From Berberis thunbergii (Eukaryota; Streptophyta; Magnoliopsida; Ranunculales; Berberidaceae): DNA of 64,000 nt. Made by a program: the position numbers and the translations under genes. The stretch's first letter is position 1, and every line of letters starts with the position of its first letter. The notes under the pieces are model-generated. The model made no database searches. It saw nothing but the letters and a program-made list of their open reading frames with translations, and was not told the DNA's origin. The stretch is taken from assembly GCA_003290165.1 (NCBI GenBank), contig QNQO01000643.1, forward strand, positions 544,640-608,639, in the 5' to 3' direction. Shown here one piece after another: positions 11,122 to 21,739 of the stretch.

Positions 11122-11358
11122 CTTGGAGCCAATGGCATGACAGCTCAATTGTTGGAGCCAATGGCATGACAACTCAATTGTTGGAGCCAATGGCATGACA
11201 GTTCAACGGTTGGAGCTTGGCGGATGGTACCACTTGGTCATGGGTTCGAACCCAGCTTGCGGCATCTTTATCAGTTTATGGTGTGTTGACCATTTCTGGT
11301 CTTTAATGGGTTCCGGGATCCTATAAAAACCCCGCTCGCCTTCCAAAATAAAAATAAA
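11122..11358 (+). mobile_element. tRNA-derived SINE with target-site duplication
   Basis: The element has a tRNA-like head with the A-box-like TGGCATGACAGTTCAACGG and a strong B box, GGGTTCGAACCCA, near 11256. A unique body follows, then the tail AAAATAAAAATAAA. The nine bases AAAATGGAG occur at 11113-11121 and again at 11359-11367 and form a credible TSD. The head is repeated: GGAGCCAATGGCATGACA occurs three times in tandem with a period of about 33 bases. SINEs of this kind are transcribed by Pol III and moved by LINE enzymes. Confidence 0.8.
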
Positions 11359-11367
11359 AAAATGGAG

Positions 11368-11983
11368 GTGCCCTTGAAAGATTGAATTACTGCAGGCATG
11401 ACTTGAAATCTCGCCAAGGTAGAGATATGTTAAAATTTGCTAGGTTAATGATTAATGAAACATCAAGTTGTTTGAATCATGGCAATTGTGGTTCAATCCA
11501 CAAAAGGCATTTTGAACCCTAGTTCATACAGGCAATTTCTTTGGCTTGGATGTGTAATTTTTTTTTTTTTTTAATATAGGGCATCTGGGGTTTATTAAGT
11601 GCTCTTATTTTAGGAGTATTGGGATGATTTCAATCTTAAGATCTAGGGTTTGTGAGCGTGAAACCCTTATAATATTATTGGTTTCATTCAAGAAAGGTTG
11701 AAGACTTGCTTTGATCACTAGTGTGATGGCAAAGATACGTACCCGTGCACCATCTGTGTTTACTCCATTTCCATTATCTGGTGCTATGAAGATGGAAATG
11801 CTTGTTAGCAACATTCTATGGAAAATGGGATCTTGTGTGCATCCAAAAAGATAGGGTGGCGTAGGCATTCATGAATCAATCTCTCCTTGGGGGATGCTTT
11901 TGAGTCCATGTGAAGGAGAAACAGAGCTTATAGAGATGGTGGCCAACTACAAAGTAGAAGATGATGACCCTTGGAATGAGACC
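11368..11983. other. Unassigned region upstream of the Copia LTR
   Basis: There is a poly-T tract near 11559. Just before the LTR (about 11890-11980) one plus-strand frame reads CEGETELIEMVANYKVED without stops, which looks like coding sequence. No family was recognised, so it could be a host exon interrupted by the Copia insertion. Confidence 0.3.
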
Positions 11984-12941
11984 TGTTGGAAATATGGCTT
12001 TTTAAAATAAAAGAAAATGGGTATGTATCTGGTTTCGATCTCTGGATATCTCTCTAATTTTAGTCCCACATCTTCTATACAACTCATTGTGGTAGAGTTT
12101 ATAAGGAGATTGTTTGGACTTGGGTTTGGACCCCTTGGGGGTACTACACTTTTGTGAGGAGGGGAGAAATAGACTCTCGTGCCTGCCGCCGCCGTCCATC
12201 CGGTTGGGTCGGGTCATTTAGAGAGCAACCCATTCTTTCTTTTTACTGAAAATTTATTTAAATGAAAATAAACTTTTTAATAGCTGCAGAAAAACGGGAT
12301 TTTGTATCCCCTCTCACACGTTTTCACGCCATACATTGCGCCCACATTTTCCATGCGATTTTGTGTCCATGCATCTAGACGGGACTTTGTCCATGTATCT
12401 AGACGTCTTCCTACACCCCACATGTTTATCACGTTTTTTATTTAATTGAATTCTCCACGCAATGTATCTAGTCGTGTTTTTGTATTTCAACGAATGTATT
12501 TTCTCCCTATAAATACAACACAACTTAGAGTTTAGAAATACAATAAGAGAAAAACAAAGCATTTTGCAAAACAAGAGTTTTTCTTTTGCAATCAGAGAGA
12601 ACAAAACATTTTCATTTTGCAATTAGTTTTTTGTTTAGCATTTCAATCAAAGAAGAGTTTTTCTTGTTGTTGATTTATATACATTGTATTGGTGATTCCG
12701 AGCAAACAAGAGATTAAGGGTGGATAGTATTCCGTTCATCAACAATGCAATTATTTGAACGAGACAGAGAAGATTCTGGGCTATTTTATCCTAGGGACGG
12801 CGGGGCTACTATACTGCTTGCACATTTTTGGGCAGAGCCGCGAAACGTCTTAAAGAGAGCGACCTAGTCTGCGACTCAACCCAAGAACAATTGGTACCTT
12901 CGTTCCTATTTTTTAATTTGAATTACTCAACATTTACAACA
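11984..12941 (+). repeat. 5' LTR of the Copia element
   Basis: It begins TGTTGGAAATATG and ends TTTACAACA, giving the short inverted ends TGTTG/CAACA expected of an LTR. It contains a TATA box and is followed 26 bases later by the gag ATG. No second copy was found downstream of the coding region, so the boundaries rest on the termini and position. Confidence 0.65.
12508..12515 (+). promoter_or_regulatory. TATA box of the Copia LTR
   Basis: TATAAATA sits within CCCTATAAATACAAC, in the middle of the LTR. This is the usual place for the U3 promoter, so transcription of the element would start about 30 bases downstream. Confidence 0.6.
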
Positions 12942-12967
12942 ATTTTAAGACGTATTCTATTTCTGCC

Positions 12968-13880
12968 ATGACTACAATTACTGAATTTGCTACAAAAGAC
13001 CTTAACAGGCCCTTCCGCTTTGAGGGCCAACATTTTAAAAGATGGAGACAAAACATGTTGTTTTTCCTAACAACACAAAAGGTTGCATATGTTTGTAATA
13101 CTGAAAAACCTAAATTGCCTGCTGAACCTGATGAAACCCATACTAAAGAATTAGATCGGTGGATTGAAGATGATTTTTTGTGTCAATTTTTTTTATCTTG
13201 AATGGTCTTTCTGGTGATCTATATGATTATTATTGTTCTGAAAAAATTGCTAAGGATATTTGGGAAGCCCTTAGGAAAAAATATGACACTGAGGAGGCTG
13301 GCACAAATAAATATGTTGTCAGTCGTTATCTGAAATTCCAAATGACTGATGATAAGTTTGTGGAAACCCAATGACACGAGCTTCAAAAGATTGCTCATGA
13401 AATTATATCAGACGGGATGACTTTAGATTTGCAATTTCAAGTAGCTGGTGTGAAAGACAAATTGCCCCCTAGCTTGAAAGATTTTAAGAATGTCCTTAGG
13501 CATAAAACCAAAGAGTTTCCCTAAAAAGCCTGATTACCCGACTTCAGATTGAGGAGGAAGCCCGAAAACAAGATCAGAAATATGAAGTTTTGATTAATTC
13601 AAACCCAAAGAAATCTACTCCTATGGCTCTGAAACCCAGTGGAAAGACTATGAAAAATCAGAGACAAAATCATCAGAACCGGAACAACTAGAACCGCAAC
13701 CAAAAGAATCAGAATCCTTCGCGAAATCAGAATGGACAAAAACACCCCTCAAGGACTGAATCAGCACAGTTCCTTTGCTACACCTGTGGTAGGCTAGGGC
13801 ATATGGCTAGGAACTGCCGGAACAGATCTCGTCTTGCACCTCAGGCGAACCTAACCGAAGACCAACTTATTGCCATGATC
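12968..13880 (+). pseudogene. Copia gag, decayed
   Basis: The ATG at 12968 opens a Copia-type gag: FEGQHFKRWRQNMLFFL near the start, then IWEALRKKYDTEEAGTNKY and YLKFQMTDDKFVETQ, the usual UBN2-type capsid signature. A CCHC zinc knuckle, CYTCGRLGHMARNC, lies near 13780-13820. In-frame stops occur near 13199 and 13372, and a frame change near 13520. The protein would form the particle that packages element RNA. It lies directly behind the LTR with almost no leader. Confidence 0.85.
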
Positions 13881-13904
13881 TCTGAGATCAACTTTGTTGG
13901 TTGA

Positions 13905-14945
13905 TCCGAGGGATAGTGGGTTGACACTGGTGCTTCTCGACATGTCTGCTATGATCGAGAAATGTTCAAGTCCTATTCTAAACCTAAGGACAATAAAGTA
14001 ATGTTGGGTGATTCCCACTCCACTATCGTTGCTGGAACTGGAGTAGTAGAACTGAAGTTTTCCTCTGGAAAGACTATTATCCTGAAGGATGTTCTGCATA
14101 CTCTAGAGATGAGGAAGAACTTAGTCTCTAGTTACATTCTGAACAAGGTTGGGTTTACTCAAATTGTAGGGGCTGATTTGTACACTATCACGAAGAATAA
14201 TGTATTTGTGGGGAAGGGGTATGCCACTGATGGAATGTTTAAGTTAAATGTTGATGCTAATAAAATTTCTAGTTCTGCTTACATGTTGTGTACTTTTAAT
14301 ATTTGGCATGCTAGACTCTGTCATGTTAATAAGTGTATTATTAAAAACATGAGTAACTTAGGATTAATTCCAAAATTGTCCTTAAATGATTTTGAAAAGT
14401 GCAACTATTGTAGCCAAGCTAAGATAACCAAAACACCACATAAATATGTTGTTAGAGAATCTGAACCCTTAGATTTGATACACTTAGATATATGTGAACT
14501 TGATGGTGTTTTGACTAGAAATAGAAAACGTTATTTTATTACGTTTATCGATGACTGTTCTGATTATACCTTCGTTTACTTAATGAAAAATAAGAGTGAA
14601 GCTTTTGACATGTTTAAATTATTTTTTACTGAAGTTGAAAATCAATATAATAAAAAGATTAAGAGACTTAGGAGTGATAGAGACACTGAATATGATAGTA
14701 GTACTTTCATAGAGTTTTATAATTCTCAAGGAATTATTCATGAAACAACTGCACCATATTCTCCTGAGATGAATGGCAAAGCTGAAAGGAAAAATAGAAC
14801 TCTTACTAAGTTAGTAGTTGCCATTCTACTTAACTCTGGTGTTGCATCGCACTGGTGGGGAGAAATTATTTTGACGGTCTGTTACGTGCTAAATAGAGTC
14901 TCCAAATCGAAAAGCAAAACCTCTCCTTATGAGATTTTGAAATAG
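13905..14945 (+). pseudogene. Copia protease and integrase
   Basis: WVDTGASRHVC near 13920 is the aspartic-protease active site. A GAG-pre-integrase segment with an HHCC finger follows (HARLCHVNKC...CNYCSQAK). The integrase core has HLDICELDG, LRSDRDTEY and NGKAERKNRT, which supply the D, D and E catalytic positions. The reading frame from 13962 is open for 327 codons and closes at 14945 with a TAG where the polyprotein should continue. The glycine pair usual in RSDRGGEY is replaced by DT. Confidence 0.9.
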
Positions 14946-16350
14946 ACAACCAAACTTGTCATATTTGAAAACTTGGGGTTGTTTAGCTTATGTTAGAATT
15001 CCTGATCCTAAAAGGAATAAGCTTGCCAATAGGGCATATGTATGTGTATTCATAGGATATGCCATGAACAACAAAGCTTATAGATTCTATAATCTTAAAG
15101 ATCACATAATTATAGAATAAAACGACGTTGACTTCTATGAAGATAAATTTCCTTTTATTTCGAGGAATAGTGGGGGTACATCTTCAAACAACGTGCCTTT
15201 GATCAGGATGACTGAAACCGGTAAAGCCACAGAATCTGAGCCTAAGAGAAGTAAACGAAAATGAACTTCTAAAAACTTTGGCCCCGATTACTATGTCTTT
15301 TTAGTCGAGGAGGATCCCCTTAGTTTTCAAGAAGCCTTATCCTCTATAGATGCCAATTTTTGGGAAGAGGCTATTGATGATGAAATGTACTCTCTTGAGT
15401 CTAATAGGGCCTGGCATTTAGTTGATTTGCCACCAGGTTACAAGACAATAGGATGTAAATGGATTTTTAAGAATAAATTGAATGTTGAAAAGTTTAAAGC
15501 TCGACTTGTAGCCAAAGGGTATAGACAGAGAGAAAATGTTGACTTCTTTGACACATATTCTCCTATTACCAGGATTACATCTATTCGAGTGTTAATTTCT
15601 CTTGCTGCAATACATAATCTAGTATTGCACCAAATGGACGTTAAGACTGCGTTTCTTAATGGTGATTTGGAAGAAGAAATTTACATGGACCAACCTGAAG
15701 GTTTTGTTATTCTAGGGCAAGAACATAAAGTTCACAAACTAGATAAATCACTTTACGGTTTGAAACAAGCTCTAAAACAATGGCATGAAAATTTTGATAA
15801 TCTTGTTATTGCACATGACTTTAAAGTGAACGAACGTGACAAATGCATTTATTATAAATCTGAAAATGGCATTTGCACTATTATATGTCTATATGTGGAT
15901 GACTTGCTTATCTTTGGTTCTAATATCCATGTCGTGAATAAAGTGAAAGCTTTATTGTGTGCAAACTTTGATATGAAAGACCTTGGAGAAGCGAGTGTAA
16001 TCCTTGGTATCAAGATTACTAGGTCTGAAAAGGGAATTTCTTTGGATCAATCACACTATATAGAGAAGATCCTAAATAAATATAATTACTTTGACTGTAA
16101 ACCTGCATGTACTCCTTATGACCCTAGTGTAAAGTTGTTCAAGAACACTGGTAACGGTGTTAGACAATCTGAGTATGCGAGCATCATTTGTAGTCTTAGA
16201 TATGCTACCGATTGCACTAGACCCGACATAGCTTATGCCATGGGATTACTATGCAGATTTACCAGTAGACCTAGTATACAGCATTGGCATGCAATTCAAA
16301 AGGTCATGAGGTACCTGAAGAGGACTAAGAACCTCGGATTACATTATTAG
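14946..16350 (+). pseudogene. Copia reverse transcriptase
   Basis: After a degraded linker (14946-15380, several stops), a long open frame starts at 15385 with WKWIF-type sequence: KTIGCKWIFKNKLN, ARLVAKGYRQRENVDFFDTY and HQMDVKTAFLNGDLEEEIYM. The catalytic LYVDDLLIFG near 15890 is intact. CTRPDIAYAMGLLCRF and the join to RNase H follow. It ends at a TAG at 16348. RT copies element RNA into DNA. The catalytic residues are kept but the polyprotein is broken. Confidence 0.9.
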
Positions 16351-16844
16351 AAGTTTCTCGCTGTCCTTGAAGGATATAGCATTGCTGATTGGAACACCCT
16401 TTCAGGTGACTCCAAAGCCACTAGTGGCTATATTTTCAGTATAGCTGGTGGAACTGTTTCTTGGAAATCAAAGAAAAACAAACCATTCTGGTACAGTCCA
16501 CGATGGAGTAAAAAATGATAGCTCTAGCCATGGTTAGTGAAGAAGCAGGTTGGCTAAGAAACCTGCTAGCAGATATCCCTTTATGGGAAAGACCGATTCC
16601 AGCTGTCTTGATCCATTGCGATAGTACCGTGGCTATTGTAAAAATACAGAAACGTTATTATAACGGCAAGAAACGACAAATTCGTCGTAAGCACAGTACA
16701 ATTAGAGAGTTTCTATCTACTAGTGCTGTGAGAGTGGATCATGTACGAACTGATGCGAATTTGGCTGATCCTTTGACGAAAGGATTAGCTAGAGAGAAGG
16801 TTTTCAAAACCTTGAAAGGAATGGGACTAATGCCCTTAGATTGA
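16351..16844 (+). pseudogene. Copia RNase H and C-terminus
   Basis: GDSKATSGYIFSIAGGTVSW marks the Ty1/Copia RNase H, and IHCDSTVAIVKIQK, RKHSTIREFL and TDANLADPLTKGL form its second half. A stop near 16518 divides the two blocks. The final ...GLMPLD is a typical Copia end, with the stop at 16842-16844. Confidence 0.85.
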
Positions 16845-17127
16845 TGAGTTATTCATAATGGTAACCCAACCTATAGACTGAAGATCCCAAGAAATAGGTT
16901 CAATGGGTAATAATAAGTCGTGAATGATTTGCAGTGAATCATGCTGACCAATACCCAATTTGGGGTTAGGATGTGGAGTTGAATTTCTTCAATGAAGTCG
17001 AAGTTTATGCAAGGGAGGCATCTCAAACAAGGATGGGTTAATGGTGGATTTTGGTGTGAGAATGGACAGCTCGTGGGAGTGGGGCATTTTCCTTTGGAAG
17101 ACACTTTTTTGATTGGGTGATGAAGTG
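16845..17127 (+). other. Copia 3' untranslated region without a recognisable 3' LTR
   Basis: This stretch follows the pol stop and contains CCCAACCTATAGACTGAAGATCCC-like sequence often seen downstream of Copia pol. The expected TGTTGGAAATATG start of a 3' LTR is absent before unrelated sequence begins near 17128. The element therefore seems truncated at its 3' end. Confidence 0.5.
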
Positions 17128-17290
17128 ATTTTTTTTTTTTTACGCAAGGCAAGCTACGATTGAAGGGACGACACCCATATATTAAAAAAAACATTACAAA
17201 GGGAGGACATACTCGGGCCTTTAAACAAATAGAGGCAAAAGAGCATCACTAGCTAGCCCAAGCAAGGTTGACACCCGAGAGTGGCTCAAT
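17128..17290 (-). mobile_element. Possible 3' end of a LINE or other poly(A) retroelement
   Basis: A run of 13 T at about 17129-17141 reads as a poly(A) tail on the minus strand. It is preceded in that sense by TTTAATATATGGGTGTCG and a stretch with no reading frame. This fits a 5'-truncated LINE or processed sequence, but no enzyme-coding part is present and no TSD was found. Confidence 0.25.
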
Positions 17291-17299
17291 CATTCAAAT

Positions 17300-18141
17300 T
17301 AGGATGGGCACAGGACGAGATCGATCTCGTTTCTAATCCAACCCGTTGCTTTATCTTCGAGACGAGATTAGGATGTGATAGACCTCATCTTGACCTCGTC
17401 CCGTCCTGTCCCATCCCAAATGGGTTCGGAACGAACAGGGTGAGCTTGGTTCAAATTAACACCATAAAAAAATTGTCAAAACTTTATAAAAAATAAAATA
17501 AGAGTAGGACTTTTTATTGCAAGGCGATTAAATATCCAAATTAAGAATACAAAATCATTTTATTATTGCAAACCCAAATTAAAAATTTTCAATTCTTTTT
17601 ATTATCACAAAGAAATAATGGTGTGATATCTTACTTTGGTTATATGAGACAAAAACAAAGTATCTTTGACAACATGGTGTCATTATTGACCAAAATGTTT
17701 ACTCTTATCAATTGTTTAATAATGCAAGATAATTGAGGGGATTCTCTTTTATGTGCACATTATTGAGAAATCATTTTTTTCATTTGGGTATAATAAGAAA
17801 TGTCATGATATTTCTTTCATAAATATGAATATTCACGGCTCAATAAAACACATTTAAAATAAAAGATATTCTTAATTATTATATTTTTTTGTTTGTTGAA
17901 ATAATAATTCCAAACTTTATATCAATTGACTTATCTTTTGGTAATAAATTAAAATTTTCAAATTAATAATAACAAATAGTAAGTAAATAAGTTCGGGATA
18001 GGTGGAATTGGAAATCTTTATCCCTATTTCATCCCACTATAGATAGGAATTGGACAAAATCATAATGAATTTGACCAAATTCAAAAAAGCCCGTTAAAAA
18101 TTGGAACGGAACGAGATTGCAGGATGGGATGCCCACCCCTA
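17300..18141. mobile_element. Non-autonomous hAT-type element, complete
   Basis: The 842-bp element has terminal inverted repeats TAGGATGGGCA / TGCCCACCCCTA (one mismatch) and an exact 8-bp target-site duplication, ATTCAAAT, at 17292-17299 and 18142-18149. An 8-bp TSD is typical of hAT elements. The interior is AT-rich with no transposase, so it depended on enzymes made elsewhere. The subterminal ends are rich in GGGATGGGA/GAGATTGCAGG motifs, as at 665-852. Confidence 0.9.
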
Positions 18142-18149
18142 ATTCAAAT

Positions 18150-18680
18150 ATATATGTGAATTCTGACGAATCCCTATATAAATCACTATTTTATAAAATA
18201 AGTTTGTGCAGATCAATGCAAGACACACGCCTCAGGAAGGGGATCATATCAATTGGTCCTGTTACACTACTCAAACAAATGCATAATTTGTTCGAAGTAT
18301 TCAATTCTAACTTGAAAATTAAATTATATTGAAATCAACTTGTTGGATGGTGTCATTGCTCGAACTCTAACAATGTTTTTGTTGTCGAAGTAACCATGGA
18401 TGCACCTAATAACAATTAATCGCTTTTGGCCATTCGACAGCTTAAAAATTCAAGTAGTTTCTCGTGTGTTTCCAAAAGGTATTTTGTTGTAAAAGAAGTT
18501 GGAACTGATCCTAAAACCAATTTGCTCTTCGGCAAATAAGACCAAGTCATGAGAATTACGTGGTGTCGTTATAACACATTAAAACCTGTTTTCTTCCTTA
18601 ATTTTCTCCTAAGGTAAAAGTATGTTTCAATCAAAATTTAACTAAAACTTGTAAACCATTCTTAATCATAATTAGTATTT
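18150..18680. other. Upstream flank of the Ole e 6-like gene
   Basis: This AT-rich sequence has no convincing reading frame. It is the natural place for the promoter of the gene that starts at 18773, but no further regulatory motif could be supported by eye. Confidence 0.4.
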
Positions 18681-18684
18681 TTAG

Positions 18685-18693
18685 CTATAAATT
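18685..18693 (+). promoter_or_regulatory. TATA box of the Ole e 6-like gene
   Basis: CTATAAATT lies 80-88 bases before the ATG. The expected transcription start would be near 18715, within TAAGAGAGACAGAG, giving a 5' UTR of about 55-60 bases rich in A and G. Confidence 0.55.
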
Positions 18694-18772
18694 CCTCTCC
18701 ATTTGCTATGTAAGAGAGACAGAGTCGAAGCTACACACAACAGCAAAAACCAAGAGAGTGAAAGAGAAAGAT

Positions 18773-20553
18773 ATGGCAAAGAAGCTTGTTGCATTGTTTA
18801 TTTTGTGCCTTATGGCCCTCTCCATGGTCCATTTCAGCGAGGCCCTATCCGATGATATCGAGGCCAAGGTAGAAGAAGAATTCAAGGATTGCTTCAAAAA
18901 TTGCCTGACTGAATGTAAATCTGGTGGTACCAGCCAGACCATCTGTGAGGTCAAGTGTGATACTGTATGTGATGCCAAGGAAGCTGTTGGTAAGTATCCT
19001 TTTTATTTTTCTCTTTTGTTAATAACTTTTTTCGTTTACAAAAAATATTGCATGCGCGGCACTGTAGGGGACACTGGGATTACAGAGTCGCAAAATCCCC
19101 TGTTAATGGTGCTTTTGAGATGTGTAAAAATTTTCATGAAAACATCTCAATGCACCATTACTGGCGAGGGGAATAAATTAAGGGTGTGTTTGGTTGCATG
19201 GAATTCTATGCCATGGGAATTCATGAGGGGATCACTACATTTTAGGCTAAATTGATATATCATTTCACATTTACCATTTGACCACCATTTGATTTTGTGA
19301 TCAATGGTGGGAATGGAAGCCCCATAAACATGAGAATCTCACTCCTTGGCCCCCCAAGGCATGTGATTCCCATGTTCATGGGACTTTCATTTCCACCATT
19401 AATCACAAAACCAAATGGTGGATGTGAAGTGATATATCAATTTAGCCTAAAATGTAGTGGTCCCCTCATGAATTTTCATGACATAAGATTCCATGCAACC
19501 AAACACACCCTAAGAGTAGTGGGTTGATTTTATTTTTCTTACAATGTTTCCCATGGAATTAGGCTAGAGCCCCCATTCATAAATTTTTTTGGCAAAAAAA
19601 AAAAAAAATCTTATTTCAAGTTATACTTTTATTTAACCTGATTTGGATCAAACAATTTATTTAGATTTGACTTTGACTTCATCTTTCAAAACTTTACGTA
19701 ATTTCATTTTAGCCCTTATTCAAATTTAGGAAATTTTGATTTAAGACTTTCGCCACCGCCACCATTCAAACACCGCTGCCCCAACCACCTAGCTTCCTTA
19801 TTAAGTGGGGTCCGTGCAAACGGGTCAAATCTCTGTACAAATTGTAGCGCCACCACCTCCACCCACTGCAAACTCAAAATTGCAGACCTACACTCATATC
19901 CACCCACAACAATTTTAAAATTGCATACTATCACCTGTCCCGACTCGCGACTTGGAAATTGAAACCACCACTGACCACCCTCCTCCACCACTTCTCTACC
20001 TCTGACCAGACCACCATCTCCACCATCATCAACCATTAACAAGATTAGACAATAAATCTAACAATCACCACTCATGACCTCCTCTACTACCCTCCCCCAC
20101 CAACAAAATAAACCACCAGCTCCTTTCATTCACTATCAACCACTATTTCCTCCTCCACCCTCCACAAACAAAAATAGGCCATTAAGAGACCATCAGGTGA
20201 ACCATGCCATATCTCGAGAACCACCATGACCCACTGCTGTTTGCTATGCAAGATCTCGAGCACCACCATGACCCACTATCGTATGCTCATCCTTTTTTTC
20301 ACAAACACGATAGAGAGGTTGTTGGCTTTTAAAAGAGAGATTGGTTGGTTTGTTTTATTAGAAAAAAAAGGCCTAGGGTAAAATAGAAATTCAAAAATAT
20401 TAGTTTGTTTTTTCTAAATTTTGTATTGGTATGGGTTGGATTTGAAATTCTTTTGTAAAACATCATTTATTTTACAAACCCCCTGGTTTTGTTTATTTTT
20501 ATTATTTATTTTTTATTTGTGCAGCTAAGTTGGACGCATACGTAAATCCCTAA
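18773..20553 (+). CDS. Small secreted cysteine-rich protein, pollen allergen Ole e 6-like (two exons)
   Basis: Exon 1 is 18773-18989 and exon 2 is 20525-20553, with a GTAAG donor and a TTTGTGCAG acceptor. Joined, they give 81 codons. The ATG at 18773 follows the TATA box and is the first in frame. Residues 1-25 form a signal peptide (KK followed by LVALFILCLMALSMV, Ala-rich end). The mature part is acidic and has two CX3CX3C clusters, DCFKNCLTEC and ICEVKCDTVC, the layout of Ole e 6-type proteins, which fold as disulfide-linked helices. The family is known from pollen, and the biochemical role is not established. The 1535-bp intron splits off only the last nine residues and contains a Tourist-type MITE. 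No defect is visible, and it is the only gene in the window that looks intact. Confidence 0.8.
19092..19174. repeat. Short foldback in the intron
   Basis: ATCCCCTGTTAATGGTGC pairs imperfectly with GCACCATTACTGGCGAGGGG, and TGAGATGT with ACATCTCA, around a loop near 19125-19140. It directly precedes the Tourist-type MITE. It could be another small MITE, but no TSD was recognised. Confidence 0.5.
19182..19510. mobile_element. Tourist-like (PIF/Harbinger) MITE
   Basis: The 329-bp element has terminal inverted repeats GGGTGTGTTTGGTTGCATGG / ...CATGCAACCAAACACACCC and a TAA target-site duplication (19179-19181 and 19511-19513). The interior also forms inverted repeats (for example CCACCATTTGATTTTGTGAT against ATCACAAAACCAAATGGTGG), so nearly the whole unit can fold on itself. 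It has no coding capacity. It lies in the intron of the Ole e 6-like gene in an orientation-neutral way. Confidence 0.9.
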
Positions 20554-20812
20554 ATCAGAGCCTGGTCATTCGTGGTTCGGGATGAAATAATTTATTCCAC
20601 CAGGAAGTGAATTTGGTTACCTTTCCTCCAAATGCGTACAAGAAGTGCAATTCAATCATGTAACAATTTTCATTAACATGTACTGATTAGAGTTTTGTTG
20701 TTAGCAGTATCCATATTGATGTCAAATTAATATGGTATTGAATGTAAAATGTGTGTAACTTAATTCATATATCTAAAAGATGCAATTTTATAATAATCCT
20801 ACTGATGCAGTC

Positions 20813-21490
20813 AGTTTTCCCTCTCTGTTATGTCCTGGTTTCTGCTGACCTGTTGACATGCACAAGTGGCACACGTGAGCCACGAACCACCATTGTGGTG
20901 GCTGATGACACTCCGATGCTAAAGTCAGACAGGGCTCTGAGGAAAGTGTAATGTTGTAACAGGGAATTTGTAGCATACCTTAGCTTACCAACCTCATGTT
21001 TTATTTATAGTGCAAGGAGTCCTGGTTCAACCAGGCCATCGTAGGCGTAGTTTAGGGATGATATCTTCGTGGAGATCCCTTTCTAATCAAGAGTCGTGTT
21101 GTAGGAGAAAAGTTACAAGTTAGCTCTGTGCTTCTAGATACGCGGGAGATAGTTCCCAATCTAAGAGCAATCCGTAGAGGTGAGTTTCCTTGTGTGGAAG
21201 ATACTCTGGTGTTTGATTCCTAATTGGAAGCAGAGAACAACTGTAGTTGCCCGTCTAATGCTGGTCCTCGAGATACTTTCCTAAGGAGAGCTTACGGGTA
21301 TTGAGGACAGCTGTGAGACGTGTGGGGCTAGCATGTTGTGAGAGTCCAAGTCCGCTTGACGGACTAAAATTGAGCGGGCTTAAACCGCTTGTGCTGAATC
21401 AGTGTTGGGCTGATGTTGGGGCCTGTAGTTCCTCGAGATCATCATGACACGTGTACAGCTCAGGGGTGTGACCATTTTTATGTATCATCA
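20813..21490 (-). repeat. LTR C (3' LTR of Gypsy element 2, coding orientation -)
   Basis: It starts TGATGCAGTCAG and ends TGTATCATCA on the plus strand and aligns throughout with LTRs B, D and E. The sequence to its right, ACTACTCCCCCCAAG, is the complement of a polypurine tract, which marks it as the 3' LTR of a minus-oriented element. Its left edge abuts the flank of the Ole e 6-like gene. Confidence 0.85.
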
Positions 21491-21739
21491 ACTACTCCCC
21501 CCAAGTTAGTGGGTCATCACATCGGTTTGCTAAGTCATCTCTTGAAGGGATGCGCCGCTCATGATGATTGAGTCGAATTGTTGCTTGAGTCGCACGCCGC
21601 ATTAATGGCATGTGCGTTGGTTTGGCGGAAAAGAAGTGAGAAATCATCCTCTATTTAGGTGATCCGTAGTGTTGAGTCTGATTCTTCTACTTTGTCCTTT
21701 TTCGAAAATATGGTTCTAAAAAGATTGTTCGTCTTCTTC

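Noticed and set aside
11250..11275. A functional tRNA gene at the B-box of the SINE
   Set aside because: The sequence cannot be folded into a cloverleaf with acceptor stem. The poly(A)-like tail and TSD show it is a SINE.
19716..20042. A 108-codon minus-strand frame in the intron of the Ole e 6-like gene
   Set aside because: Gly/Val-rich composition that mirrors CCACC-rich DNA on the other strand. It resembles no known protein and lies inside a supported intron.
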